Below, piece by piece: positions 18,318 to 27,586 of a stretch of 64,000 bases of DNA; the first letter of the stretch is position 1, and each line of letters opens with the position of its first letter. Position numbers and translations under genes: made by a program. The stretch covers positions 1 to 64,000 of the forward strand of contig JBLHLT010000012.1 of assembly GCA_047621325.1 (NCBI GenBank). Direction: 5' to 3'. This DNA comes from Bermanella sp047621325 (GTDB lineage: Bacteria > Pseudomonadota > Gammaproteobacteria > Pseudomonadales > Oceanobacteraceae). Under the pieces are notes generated by a model. The model was not told the DNA's origin. It made no database searches and saw only the letters and a list, made by a program, of their open reading frames with translations.

Positions 18318-19025
18318 ATGCGGCTTGATAAATACATTTGTGATAACAGCACGTTGACACGTTCATTGGCGACCAAGGCGATAAAGTCTGGTCGTATAAA
18401 AGTGAACAGCTCTAAAGCTAAAAGTGGTTCGCAAAAAATTCAAATAAATGTAGATCAAGTATTTTTTGATGGGCAGCTCGTCGAATCCCAGCCGTCTAAT
18501 CGTTACTTCATGATGAACAAACCTAAGGGTGTGGTGTGTGCCAATATCGACGGCGACCATGCTTTAGTGTTTGACTTAATGTCATCAGAAATTAACGTGA
18601 GTAAATTACACACGGTTGGTCGATTAGATAAAGATACTACAGGTTTACTACTGATTACCGATGACGGCCAATGGTCTCATCAAATAACCTCCCCAAAACA
18701 CCATCAAGCGAAAACCTATCGCGCTTGGTTAGCCGAAGATTTAATCGTCGATGCCGAGCAGCAAGTTGAAGCGGGTATTATATTAAAAGATGAAATAAAA
18801 CCGACGCTACCTGCACAATTAAAGCGCATAACCGATAGCGAAGTGCTCATCACTATTAGTGAAGGGCGTTATCACCAAGTGAAGCGCATGTTTGCGGCAT
18901 TAGGTAATAGAGTGGTGACGTTACATCGTGAATCCATTGGTGAGATTGCATTAGATAGCCAGCTAGCACCGGGTGAGTATAGAGCGTTAACGGCGCAAGA
19001 AATCAAAGTACTGATACCTCAATAA
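18318..19025 (+). CDS. rsuA: 16S rRNA pseudouridine synthase, RsuA family
   Basis: 235 residues with an N-terminal S4 RNA-binding domain (MRLDKYICDNSTLTRSLA, about 1-55) and an RsuA-type synthase domain. The catalytic aspartate is in GRLDKDTTGLLLITDDG, with KTYRAWL and EGRYHQVKRMFAALGN following. E. coli RsuA modifies U516 of 16S rRNA. The close relative RluE/RluB subgroup cannot be fully excluded, but N-terminus and length fit RsuA. Confidence 0.88.
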   Translation: MRLDKYICDNSTLTRSLATKAIKSGRIKVNSSKAKSGSQKIQINVDQVFFDGQLVESQPSNRYFMMNKPKGVVCANIDGDHALVFDLMSSEINVSKLHTVGRLDKDTTGLLLITDDGQWSHQITSPKHHQAKTYRAWLAEDLIVDAEQQVEAGIILKDEIKPTLPAQLKRITDSEVLITISEGRYHQVKRMFAALGNRVVTLHRESIGEIALDSQLAPGEYRALTAQEIKVLIPQ

Positions 19026-19078
19026 AAATGTATTTTAGATTTTAGCGAATAGAATATTGGTTTAATAAAAGAAAGTAG

Positions 19079-19096
19079 GTCGGGACACATCCCGAC
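19079..19096. repeat. REP-like palindrome
   Basis: GTCGGGA-CACA-TCCCGAC, a perfect 7-bp stem without a T-run, preceded by TAG. It resembles the GTAGGTCGGG-type dispersed palindromes of many proteobacteria and lies between rsuA and the ChaC-like gene. It could also act in RNA decay or termination. Confidence 0.5.
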
Positions 19097-19164
19097 AACG
19101 CTGATGCAGTAGAGAGAATGAAGACATAAGCTGTGTGCAATATTGAATTTAAGTGTGAGCAAGT

Positions 19165-19734
19165 ATGACGGCCAATACCATAGAAATAAATCAATCCCGC
19201 CAAGCGTTACATGAGTATGATGAAATCTGGCTGTTTGGTTATGGCTCACTGATCTACAAAGTAGATTTTCCTTATTTAGAAAAATCCCCCGCTTATATTT
19301 TGGGTTGGCAGCGTCGCTTTTGGCAAGGCAGCCATGATCATCGAGGCACGCCCGACAACCCTGGGCGGGTTGTCACATTAATCGCGCAAGAAAATTGTCG
19401 GTGTGATGGCATGGCTTATCGCGTAACCGCCGAAGAATTCATCCACCTAGATCATCGTGAAAAAAACGGATACCTAAGGCATGAGGTTCCCTTAGCGTTA
19501 GTCAATGAAGCGGGCCAGATAATTCAAAAAAGAGGTTTAATTTATATTGCCGATGAAAACAACAGCGCCTATTTGGGCGAAGATAGTGAAAAAGCCATCG
19601 CCGAGCACATCGCTAATTGTTGTGGCCCAAGTGGCGAAAACAGTGAATACCTTATTTTACTTGACGAGGCACTCAACGAGCTTGGTGTGAAAGATGAGCA
19701 CATTTCTAAAATAAGATCACACCTTAACTTGTAG
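19165..19734 (+). CDS. ChaC-like gamma-glutamylcyclotransferase
   Basis: 189 residues of the ChaC family, which splits glutathione into 5-oxoproline and Cys-Gly in the cytosol. The substrate loop FGYGSLIYKVDF and the WQRRFWQGSHDHRGTPDNPG segment are diagnostic. The catalytic glutamate is expected in the DHREKNGYLR region, which is present. The start at 19165 gives 25 residues before the conserved core. It is convergent with the DegS/AlgW-like gene downstream. Confidence 0.87.
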   Translation: MTANTIEINQSRQALHEYDEIWLFGYGSLIYKVDFPYLEKSPAYILGWQRRFWQGSHDHRGTPDNPGRVVTLIAQENCRCDGMAYRVTAEEFIHLDHREKNGYLRHEVPLALVNEAGQIIQKRGLIYIADENNSAYLGEDSEKAIAEHIANCCGPSGENSEYLILLDEALNELGVKDEHISKIRSHLNL

Positions 19735-19793
19735 TTTTCTGGTGTAATGCTATGTGCATGTCACATAGGGTGTTCCATTTATCCTTTCAGAAA

Positions 19794-20879
19794 CTACTGC
19801 GGTAAGCGTTGTCCAAGGGTAGCTTCAAACGTTAAAAACTCACCATTACGAATCACTCCTAATTTAATTTTATCCCCAGGCATCAGGTTGGCAATTTGGC
19901 GCATGGTCGCGGTGCCCTTGTTGGCTTCTTGGCCGTTAAAATGGGTGACGATATCGCCTTTTAATAAGCCGGCTTCAAACGCTGGGCCGTTTTCCATTAC
20001 GCCGACCACAACTTGCCCTTGCAGTTGTTCGGGTAAACCAAAGGCGGTTTTAAGGGCAGGGGTTAGCTCTTGGGTTTCTAGCCCTAACCAGCCGCGTACC
20101 ACGTGGCCGTATTTTAATAAATCGGCCACTACTCGTAATGCATGGTTGAGTGGAATAGCAAAACCAATGCCTTGGTTGCCGCCAGACTTGCTATAAATTG
20201 CGGTGTTAATGCCGACTAATTTGCCATCAGCGTTGACCAGTGCACCGCCAGAATTACCAGGGTTAACCGCGGCATCGGTTTGAATGAAATCTTCGTAAGT
20301 ACTGATGCCTAATTGATTGCGCCCCGTGGCACTAACAATGCCCATGGTGACGGTTTGGCCTACACCAAATGGGTTGCCAATGGCTAAACAAATGTCGCCT
20401 ACTTGCAACGTGTTGTCGGATGCAAAATCAATAACGGGGACATCTTCTAACTCAATCTTTAACAGGGCTAAATCGGTTTCGGTGTCGCGGCCAATGACCC
20501 GTGCGTTGGTGGTACGACCATCTTGTAGGGCGATTAGAATTTCATCGGCCCCTTCAATTACATGATTGTTGGTGAGTATTAAACCGTGGTCAGCAATCAC
20601 CACGCCAGAGCCTAAACTGTTTTGAATACGGCTTTTTGGCATGGGTGCTCGCTCAAAAAAGCGGCGAAAAAATGGGTCGTTTAATAATGGGTGAACGGGC
20701 TGGCGCACGGTTTTGCTGGTGTAAATATTCACCACCGCAGGGGCGGCTTGGTTAACCGCTGGAGCATAGGTTTTAATGGGCTGGGTTGATAGAGCTGGCT
20801 TAGGAATAAAATGCAACGCAAGGCTGGCAATGACCAACCCCATTAAAATAGACCAAGATAAAAAACCAGGCTTTTGCAT
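19794..20879 (-). CDS. DegS/AlgW-like periplasmic serine protease
   Basis: HtrA-family protease anchored by one N-terminal membrane helix (about 5-25) with a trypsin-like domain and a single PDZ domain, which points to the DegS/AlgW type that starts sigma-E release by cutting the anti-sigma factor. The triad is His in TNNHVIEGAD, Asp in TETDLALLK and Ser in NPGNSGGAL. The PDZ is about residues 255-350. The frame is open to 21005 but would overlap the divergent Nif3 gene. The start MQKPGFLSW at 20879 places the anchor helix at the N-terminus. Confidence 0.9.
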   Translation of the reverse strand: MQKPGFLSWSILMGLVIASLALHFIPKPALSTQPIKTYAPAVNQAAPAVVNIYTSKTVRQPVHPLLNDPFFRRFFERAPMPKSRIQNSLGSGVVIADHGLILTNNHVIEGADEILIALQDGRTTNARVIGRDTETDLALLKIELEDVPVIDFASDNTLQVGDICLAIGNPFGVGQTVTMGIVSATGRNQLGISTYEDFIQTDAAVNPGNSGGALVNADGKLVGINTAIYSKSGGNQGIGFAIPLNHALRVVADLLKYGHVVRGWLGLETQELTPALKTAFGLPEQLQGQVVVGVMENGPAFEAGLLKGDIVTHFNGQEANKGTATMRQIANLMPGDKIKLGVIRNGEFLTFEATLGQRLPQ

Positions 20880-20932
20880 CTGAGCACCAAATCTTCGAGA
20901 ATGGGGCAAGTTTACGCAAATGAGTGTGGGAT

Positions 20933-21688
20933 ATGAAGCTAAACACGTTAGTGAGTTATTTAAACTGTGAACTGCAAATTGATCAGTTTCGTGATTACTG
21001 CCCAAATGGTTTGCAGGTAGAGGGTAATAGCGAGGTTCAACGCATCGTGACGGGTGTTACTGCGTGCCAAGATTTAATCGACGCTGCGGTGGCTTATAAA
21101 GCGGATGCTATTCTGGTGCACCATGGTTATTTTTGGAAAGGCGAACCCGAAGCCATCGTCGGCATTAAAAAACAGCGTATTCAAACCCTGTTGCAACATG
21201 GTATTAGCTTATTGGCTTATCACTTGCCGTTAGATGGTCACCCTGTGTTTGGCAATAATGTGCAACTGGCCGACGTGTTGGATTTTGAAATAACAGGCCC
21301 ACTCGACCCTAACGATAAACGCGTGCCGGGTAATGTGGGGCGGTTATCACAGCCGATGCGTGCGGGCGAATTAACCGAGCACATTGCATTGCGTTTGAAC
21401 CGTATTCCGCAACATATTGGTGAAGAAGATGACATTATCGAAACCATCGCTTGGTGCACAGGTGGTGCGCAAAGTTATATGCAATACGCCATTAACCAAG
21501 GCATAGACGCTTACTTAACGGGTGAGATTAACGAGCCCAGCGTGCATAATGCCCGCGAATCAGGCACCCATTTTTACGCGGCAGGCCATCACGCCACCGA
21601 GCGTTACGGCGCAAAAGCACTAGGTGAGCACCTTGCGCAAGAGTTTTCACTCGATGTGGAATACATTGATATCGACAATCCGGTGTAG
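20933..21688 (+). CDS. Nif3/YbgI-family metal-binding protein
   Basis: About 252 residues of the Nif3-like dinuclear metal hydrolase family (YbgI in E. coli, DUF34), often annotated GTP cyclohydrolase I type 2 although the role is not firmly known. Metal ligands are visible in ILVHHGYFWKG, AYHLPLDGHP and the C-terminal GHHATERYG. A GTG at 20924 would add three residues. The ATG at 20933 is preferred. It is divergent from the DegS/AlgW-like gene with 53 bases between starts. Confidence 0.9.
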   Translation: MKLNTLVSYLNCELQIDQFRDYCPNGLQVEGNSEVQRIVTGVTACQDLIDAAVAYKADAILVHHGYFWKGEPEAIVGIKKQRIQTLLQHGISLLAYHLPLDGHPVFGNNVQLADVLDFEITGPLDPNDKRVPGNVGRLSQPMRAGELTEHIALRLNRIPQHIGEEDDIIETIAWCTGGAQSYMQYAINQGIDAYLTGEINEPSVHNARESGTHFYAAGHHATERYGAKALGEHLAQEFSLDVEYIDIDNPV

Positions 21689-21742
21689 CGCTAAATAACG
21701 CCCCAATTTTATATTCCTTTTTTAAATAAGAAAGATAACAAC

Positions 21743-22558
21743 ATGACCGATACGCGCCGCGTTTTATTAGAAGTAAACAATCAAATTGCCTATGTGAGCC
21801 TAAACCGCCCAGAAAAACACAACGGTTTAGACAAACAAATGTTTATTGAGCTTGTGCAAACCGCCAAAGCCATTCGTAAAGATCGCTCGGTTCGCTGCGT
21901 GATTTTAAAAGGCGAAGGCCCAAGTTTTTGTTCAGGCTTAGATTTTGCCGCGGTGTCGAAAACCCCCACCATGATTCCGCAATTTTTTAGTAAATTGCCA
22001 TGGGGCAAAGACAATATGTTCCAGCGTGTGGCGCACATTTGGCGTGACTTGCCCGTGCCAGTGATTGCCGTAGTTCATGGCAACTGCTTTGGCGGCGGCA
22101 TGCAGATTATTTTGTGCTGTGATTATCGTATCGCCACACCCGATGCCAACTTGTCTATTTTAGAAATGAAATGGGGCTTGATTCCTGATATGAGCGCCAT
22201 GGTGACGTTATCGCGCTTAACCCGTGTGGATATCGCCCAAGAGCTGACCATGACAGGGCGATTCTTTAATGGTACTGAGGGCGCAGAATACGGCTTGATC
22301 AGTAAAGTGAGCACCGATCCATTAGCCGAGGCGGAATCACTGGCGCAGGTGATTTGCGAGAAAAGCCCAGATGCCATTGCCGCTACTAAGTACTTATTCA
22401 AGAAAACATGGAAAAAAGATACCCGCGGCGCACTGTTATGGGAGCGTATTACGCAATTGCGCTTGTTGGGCCGTAAAAATCAGCGCATAGCCATGGCCAA
22501 TGGCTTGGCAAAGGATAAAGCCCCTAAACCCTTTCTTGACCGCACTTCATTTAAATAA
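21743..22558 (+). CDS. Crotonase-family enoyl-CoA hydratase/isomerase
   Basis: 271 residues. The crotonase oxyanion-hole segments are present: FCSGLDFAAV and HGNCFGGGMQIILCCDYRIA. The catalytic-position segment SILEMKWGLIPDMS keeps one of the two usual glutamates (E in ILEMKW). The second position reads D in IPDM, as in isomerase-type members such as delta(3,5)-delta(2,4)-dienoyl-CoA isomerase. It lies just before the acyl-CoA dehydrogenase gene, suggesting a role in unsaturated fatty acid breakdown. Hydratase or isomerase is undecided. Confidence 0.85.
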   Translation: MTDTRRVLLEVNNQIAYVSLNRPEKHNGLDKQMFIELVQTAKAIRKDRSVRCVILKGEGPSFCSGLDFAAVSKTPTMIPQFFSKLPWGKDNMFQRVAHIWRDLPVPVIAVVHGNCFGGGMQIILCCDYRIATPDANLSILEMKWGLIPDMSAMVTLSRLTRVDIAQELTMTGRFFNGTEGAEYGLISKVSTDPLAEAESLAQVICEKSPDAIAATKYLFKKTWKKDTRGALLWERITQLRLLGRKNQRIAMANGLAKDKAPKPFLDRTSFK

Positions 22559-22726
22559 TTAATGAGCAGGGCGCTTTTAATTGACAAATATTCTAAGCGC
22601 CTTGTTTGCAAGTAATCGACGAGGATTGAAAAATCCCTCCTATAAGCTCTTGGCGCAGCGCCTATTAAACGATCACGTTTTTTAGGGTCAAATTGATCTA
22701 TTTTGGCAAGGTGCGCGTAAAACATT

Positions 22727-22740
22727 CAAACGCTTGTTTG
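22727..22740. promoter_or_regulatory. PsrA-like operator 1
   Basis: CAAACGCTTGTTTG fits the published PsrA pattern (G/C)AAAC-N2-4-GTTT(G/C), 255 bases upstream of the acyl-CoA dehydrogenase start. Confidence 0.6.
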
Positions 22741-22837
22741 ATGGACGCTTTACGCCCTTGCTTGTTTAGAAATCAGGCTATACTTGTCGATAATTTGTAC
22801 GATAAGGCACAGGCAAAGTCTTGACAATATCCACTTG

Positions 22838-22851
22838 CAAACGTATGTTTC
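22838..22851. promoter_or_regulatory. PsrA-like operator 2
   Basis: CAAACGTATGTTTC matches the PsrA pattern and abuts operator 3, sharing one base, so tandem dimers could bind. Confidence 0.55.
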
Positions 22852-22864
22852 AAACACTTGTTTG
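22851..22864. promoter_or_regulatory. PsrA-like operator 3
   Basis: CAAACACTTGTTTG within a longer palindrome TTCAAACACTTGTTTGAA. It is the best of the three matches. PsrA is a TetR-family repressor released by long-chain fatty acids, and fatty-acid oxidation genes are known targets in Pseudomonas. Confidence 0.65.
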
Positions 22865-22995
22865 AAGTTTATGTCTAATCAGGCCCTTTTCAATTACTAG
22901 GCACTGTTAGACAGATGAGAGATAGGCCCATTTTTTGGGCTTTTTAATGAACAACTAATGGCTCTTTGAGAGCCAAAGTAGGCTAAGAGGTTACC

Positions 22996-24801
22996 ATGCC
23001 AGAATATAAAGCTCCCCTACGTGACATCAAATTCGTAATGGACGAAGTGCTAGACATGCCAGGCCATTACGCCAGCTTGCCAGCATACGCCGACGTTGCT
23101 ACTCCAGATATGGTCGATGCGATCCTAGCTGAAGGTTCTAAATTTTGTGAAAACGTGATCGCTCCACTAAACCGTGTTGGTGATATTGAAGGTTGTACTC
23201 GTCATGACGACGGTTCTGTAACCACGCCAACTGGCTTTAAAGAAGCTTACAAGCAGTTTGTTGAAGGCGGCTGGCCTTCAATGGCGCACGACGAAGAAGT
23301 CGGCGGCCAAGGTCTACCTGAATCTCTAGGTACAGTAATGTCTGAGATGGTGGGTACGGCTAACTGGTCTTGGGGCATGTACCCAGGTCTTTCTCACGGC
23401 GCAATGAACACCCTTTCTACTTGGGGTACTGCTGAGCAAAAAGAAACTTATCTTACTAAATTAGTAAGCGGCGAGTGGACAGGTACCATGTGTCTTACTG
23501 AGCCTCATTGTGGTTCTGACCTTGGTATTCTTAAGTCTAAAGCTGAGCCAAATGCAGACGGTTCTTACTCTATTTCTGGTACTAAAATCTTCATCTCTGC
23601 TGGTGAGCACGACATGGCTGATAACATCATCCACATCGTTCTAGCTCGTCTACCAGGCGCACCTGAAGGTACTAAAGGTATCTCTTTGTTCATCGTTCCT
23701 AAGTTCAACGTTGCTGAAGACGGCTCTGTTGCTGATCGTAACGGCGTTATCTGTGGTTCTATCGAACACAAAATGGGTATCCACGGTAACTCTACTTGTG
23801 TAATGAACTTCGACAGCGCTAAAGGTTTCCTAATCGGACCTGAAAACAAAGGCCTAAACTGCATGTTCACGTTCATGAACACGGCACGTATCGGTACTGC
23901 ACTACAAGGTGTGACTTCTTGTGAAGGTTCTTTCCAAGGCGCGCTAGCGTACGCAAAAGACCGTCTAGCAATGCGTTCACTTACTGGTACTAAGAACCCT
24001 GAAGGTCCTGCTGACCCAATCATCGTTCACCCAGACGTTCGTAAAATGCTGCTAACTCAAAAAGCATTCGCAGAAGCGGGTCGTGCACTTGTTTACATGA
24101 CAGCACTGCAAAACGACATCGTACATAAAGGCGAAACTGAAGAAGATCGTAAAGCGGCTGATGAGCTTCTAGGTCTACTTACTCCAATCGCAAAAGCATT
24201 CCTAACGGAAGCGGGTTGTGAGTCTGCGAACCTTGGTGTTCAAGTATTCGGTGGTCACGGTTTCATCGCTGAGTGGGGCATGGAGCAACTAGTACGTGAT
24301 GCGAAAATCGCGACTATCTACGAAGGTACCACTGGTATCCAAGCACTTGATCTTCTAGGTCGTAAAGTTCTAATGACTCAAGGTCAATCTTTGAAGAACT
24401 TCACTAAGATGATCCACACCTTCTGTAAAGAAGAAGCGGACAACGAAGAGCTAGCACCATTTGTTGCTCAACTAACTGAGCTAAACAAAGAATGGGGCGA
24501 CCTAACCATGAAGATTGGTATGTCTGCTATGAAGAACCGTGACGAAGTAGGTTCTGCATCAGTTGATTACCTAATGTACTCAGGTTACGTAACGCTAGCT
24601 TACTTGTGGGCTAAAATGGCTAAAGCGGCGCAAGTTTCTTTAGCAGCTGGCACCACAGAAGAAGACTTCTACAAAGCTAAACTTACAACTGCACGTTTCT
24701 ACTTTGCTCGCATCTTGCCTCGTACTAAAGGCCACGCTGCGACAATGGTTGCTGGTGCTGAGACTGTAATGGATCTAGATGTTGAACACTTCGCGTTCTA
24801 A
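22996..24801 (+). CDS. fadE: Acyl-CoA dehydrogenase, long FadE type (copy 1)
   Basis: 601-residue FAD enzyme for the first step of beta-oxidation, the long bacterial type with an extra N-terminal segment and C-terminal extension. FAD and substrate segments include MCLTEPHCGSDLG, SGTKIFISAGEHD, FGGHGFIAEWGMEQLVRDAKI and the catalytic-region IYEGTTGIQALDL. Codon use is strongly biased (many CTA and CTT leucines, TCT, GGT), unlike its neighbours, as in highly expressed genes. Three PsrA-like sites lie upstream and a terminator follows. A paralogue is at 29.66 kb. Confidence 0.93.
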   Translation: MPEYKAPLRDIKFVMDEVLDMPGHYASLPAYADVATPDMVDAILAEGSKFCENVIAPLNRVGDIEGCTRHDDGSVTTPTGFKEAYKQFVEGGWPSMAHDEEVGGQGLPESLGTVMSEMVGTANWSWGMYPGLSHGAMNTLSTWGTAEQKETYLTKLVSGEWTGTMCLTEPHCGSDLGILKSKAEPNADGSYSISGTKIFISAGEHDMADNIIHIVLARLPGAPEGTKGISLFIVPKFNVAEDGSVADRNGVICGSIEHKMGIHGNSTCVMNFDSAKGFLIGPENKGLNCMFTFMNTARIGTALQGVTSCEGSFQGALAYAKDRLAMRSLTGTKNPEGPADPIIVHPDVRKMLLTQKAFAEAGRALVYMTALQNDIVHKGETEEDRKAADELLGLLTPIAKAFLTEAGCESANLGVQVFGGHGFIAEWGMEQLVRDAKIATIYEGTTGIQALDLLGRKVLMTQGQSLKNFTKMIHTFCKEEADNEELAPFVAQLTELNKEWGDLTMKIGMSAMKNRDEVGSASVDYLMYSGYVTLAYLWAKMAKAAQVSLAAGTTEEDFYKAKLTTARFYFARILPRTKGHAATMVAGAETVMDLDVEHFAF

Positions 24802-24871
24802 TCTGATTTGTTATCAGTGATCCTTGAGTGAGCTTGCAAGCTAACGCTGGCAGCTTACTCACAGGTGAAAT

Positions 24872-24903
24872 AAAAAAGCCGTTCTCTTGAGAGCGGCTTT
24901 TTT
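24872..24903. terminator. Intrinsic terminator after fadE copy 1
   Basis: AAAAAAGCCG-TT-CTC, loop TTGA, GAG-CGGCTTTTTT: a GC-rich stem with a two-base bulge and flanking A- and T-runs. Confidence 0.8.
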
Positions 24904-25051
24904 ATGCATGTAAGGTTTTGGCAGATAAAACATTTAGCAAGCTTAAATGGCAATCCATCCTAAATACGCGGCATCACTTCGCGTTCTAGTTTGTTGGTTA
25001 GGCCTGATGATGTAATGATTAAGCTTAACCTCTAGATCTAAAAAGCATGGC

Positions 25052-25480
25052 TTACTTATCTGGAAACTCTACTAGTCGCCAGTAGTGATCAAGTAGTTTG
25101 ACTAGTTCCTCAAATCCGCTTTGTAAATTTTCTTTTAATATATAACCTGATATATGTTGTTCATAGGCAGCGACCCTATCTTCATCTGCTTTACTTGTAG
25201 TTAGTACAAATACTACGGTATTGTGCCACGGGCCTTCTTGGCGTAATTTATTTAGAAATTCAAGTCCGTTCATTCTTGGCATATTAAGGTCAAGTAAAAT
25301 TAAGAATGGCGTATCAATCCCTTCAGACTGTAATATCTCGAGCCCTTCTAATCCATCTTTTGCTCGTATGAGTGGATTGGCAACTTTCATTTTTTGTAGG
25401 GCTCGTTGTACTGACATAGCATCAATGTCATCATCGTCTATGAGTAAAATTGACGGTGTTTTATACGTCTGGTGTGTCAT
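25052..25480 (-). CDS. Single-domain response regulator (Rcp1/CheY type)
   Basis: 142 residues, receiver domain only. The acidic pocket is in LLIDDDDIDA, the phosphoacceptor aspartate in FLILLDLNMPRMNG, the switch threonine in VFVLTTSKADED and the lysine in YILKENL. It resembles receivers that work with phytochrome-type or hybrid kinases. Its start overlaps the stop of the histidine kinase gene by four bases, so that kinase is its likely partner. Confidence 0.92.
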   Translation of the reverse strand: MTHQTYKTPSILLIDDDDIDAMSVQRALQKMKVANPLIRAKDGLEGLEILQSEGIDTPFLILLDLNMPRMNGLEFLNKLRQEGPWHNTVVFVLTTSKADEDRVAAYEQHISGYILKENLQSGFEELVKLLDHYWRLVEFPDK

Positions 25481-27564
25481 GCATATTCCTTAATTTTTTT
25501 GGGCCAATTAAATATAAAAGTGCTTCCATTCTCTCCATCAGACACTAACCTGATAGTTTCACCATAATAGGTTAATATTTTTTTTATAACGGATAACCCC
25601 ATGCCACTGCCTTCCACTTCATCTCTAGGTTTGAGGGTTTTAAATAATTCAAAGACTTGATCTTGGTATTGCGCTGCGATTCCTGGTCCGTCATCGCTAA
25701 CACTAAACTCATAGAACTGAGGGTACTCTTGGATGGCGACAGTAATTAGCCCTTCAGGTTTGTGGTGGTGTTTTATCGCGTTGCCGATTAAATTTCTGAA
25801 TACTATTTCCAGTGGCGTTGACATGGTTTCAAAAATTGGAATAGGGCCTGTGATTTTGAATTTTATAGATTTTGGTGGGGCTAATAATTCAAAAGTAGTG
25901 TGCAAAACTTCTTCTAGATTTATGGTTGTGAGCTTTCCTTGATTTCGTCCAATTCGTGAAAATGCCAATAAGTCATCGAGTAATTTTTCTAATCGAATAG
26001 CTCTCTTTGCTAACATATTTAAATTTGTATTTACGTCTTCTGTTTTATTTTCATTGAGATCTTCTCTAATCCAATCAGATAGCTGAATGATACCGCGTAA
26101 TGGTGCCTTTAAATCATGTGATGCTACATAGGCAAAAGAATCTAATTCCTCGTTACTATGCTTCAGTGCGTTAATTATTTTTGTGTACTCGGTCATGTCA
26201 ACGATAGACGCTATTACTTTGTTTTTACCTTCTATAACGGTATTGGCTAAACCAACTTCAACAGGAAATTGTACGCCATTTTTCATGCATGCAATGTTTT
26301 CAATGTTTGTGATTAATGTTGGGTTTTCATGTTTTGATGTGTTTTCGTTTGTGTTGTTATGTGGGTTGAGTAATAGTTGATTAATTGATTTTCCAATCAA
26401 TTCTTCTTTTTCATATAAGAAAAGTTCACTTGCTTTGTTGTTTGCTATCTCGATTGTTCCCGTTTCATTTATTGTTATAATTCCGCATGGCGCTGCATTT
26501 ATAATAAATCTAAAATACTTATCACTTGAAGTTAGTTTGTTGCTTATTTCTTTGTTTATGGCGAGTGTTATTTTGTTTGAATTAGACACATAGAAAAATA
26601 AGAATAGCATTACGTCGACTAAGATAGTAGCTATGATAATAATATTTGATAGGTTGTCGTTTGACTTTTTTCTGAATTCTATGCCTGTTTTTATTGATAT
26701 TTTCCAAGGTCGACCATACATTTCAATAGTAGTGGTTTTACTTAAAATTGGTTTTGGGTCATATGTGGTGTCTTCTATGTTGAATTCGCTTATTAATAGT
26801 TCTTCGCCATCGTGAATGCTTATTTTAATGTCTCTATTATCTTTATTTAATGTACCTTTTATTAATCGCTCCATTATGAAAGGTGCATAGATGTGGCCAA
26901 TAAAATAACGATTTCGATCACTTGTATTTGTTAGATTATTTTTAGAATATATAGGTAAGAATTGTAGGAATCCTGGTGTTTTTTTTGAGTCTTGTACTAA
27001 GACAATAGGGCCTGTTATTTGCGGGGTACCTGTGTCGCGGGATATTTTTGCTGCCGTATAGCGATTGCTTTCAAATGCCATGTCCAATCCTAATGCTTTT
27101 ATATTTGAATTTTCAGGCTCTATAAATGTGATTGGCCAGTATTCATTTTTATTGTGTTTAGGGTGGATTGTAAAGTAAGGACGATTCTCTTTTTGCTTGT
27201 TAATGAAGTTTATCTTTTCATTTTCTTGTATATGGTAAATTACGCCAATCCCACTTACACCTTTATACCTTTTTTCTAGGTTTAATGATTTAGAGAATTT
27301 CTTCCATATTTTGTCGTTTATATTATTATCGGCAGAGTTGAAGAGTGCCGCGCCAGATCGTAATGCATTTTCGTAGAGTTGCATGCGATCTGTGATTAGT
27401 TCAATTAATTCTTTTGATTCATTTTCGAATTCAAATTTTAATTGTTCATGTGTTTTAAGCTTTGAATAGTGCCAAACAAGAGTAGTAATTAGTGTAAAGG
27501 TTAGTATTGCTATCCAATTATAACGGTTTAGTTTTAAAATAATTAGGGATGGCACATATTTCAT
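25477..27564 (-). CDS. CHASE-PAS sensor histidine kinase
   Basis: 695-residue membrane kinase: helix at about 16-32, extracytoplasmic CHASE domain (about 70-290), second helix at about 308-328, PAS domain (about 350-465), HisKA with the phospho-histidine in FAYVASHDLKAPLRG, and HATPase with NLIGNAIKHH, DDGPGIA and GSGMGLSVIKKIL. It is second in a three-gene minus-strand operon between a REC-GGDEF-EAL protein and a single-domain receiver. The ligand is unknown. The coding sequence is more AT-rich than the metabolic genes nearby. Confidence 0.92.
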   Translation of the reverse strand: MKYVPSLIILKLNRYNWIAILTFTLITTLVWHYSKLKTHEQLKFEFENESKELIELITDRMQLYENALRSGAALFNSADNNINDKIWKKFSKSLNLEKRYKGVSGIGVIYHIQENEKINFINKQKENRPYFTIHPKHNKNEYWPITFIEPENSNIKALGLDMAFESNRYTAAKISRDTGTPQITGPIVLVQDSKKTPGFLQFLPIYSKNNLTNTSDRNRYFIGHIYAPFIMERLIKGTLNKDNRDIKISIHDGEELLISEFNIEDTTYDPKPILSKTTTIEMYGRPWKISIKTGIEFRKKSNDNLSNIIIIATILVDVMLFLFFYVSNSNKITLAINKEISNKLTSSDKYFRFIINAAPCGIITINETGTIEIANNKASELFLYEKEELIGKSINQLLLNPHNNTNENTSKHENPTLITNIENIACMKNGVQFPVEVGLANTVIEGKNKVIASIVDMTEYTKIINALKHSNEELDSFAYVASHDLKAPLRGIIQLSDWIREDLNENKTEDVNTNLNMLAKRAIRLEKLLDDLLAFSRIGRNQGKLTTINLEEVLHTTFELLAPPKSIKFKITGPIPIFETMSTPLEIVFRNLIGNAIKHHHKPEGLITVAIQEYPQFYEFSVSDDGPGIAAQYQDQVFELFKTLKPRDEVEGSGMGLSVIKKILTYYGETIRLVSDGENGSTFIFNWPKKIKEYA

Positions 27565-27586
27565 TTTTAGTAACCATTGATATTTT

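Larger units (their letters stand above)
22559..22995. other. 437-base intergenic region before fadE
   Basis: It holds three PsrA-like palindromes in its second half and, in the first half, a minus-strand open frame (to 22725) reading KKRDRLIGAAPRAYRR. That frame is not convincing as a gene and may derive from a dispersed repeat. No terminator with a clear T-run follows the crotonase gene. Confidence 0.5.
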
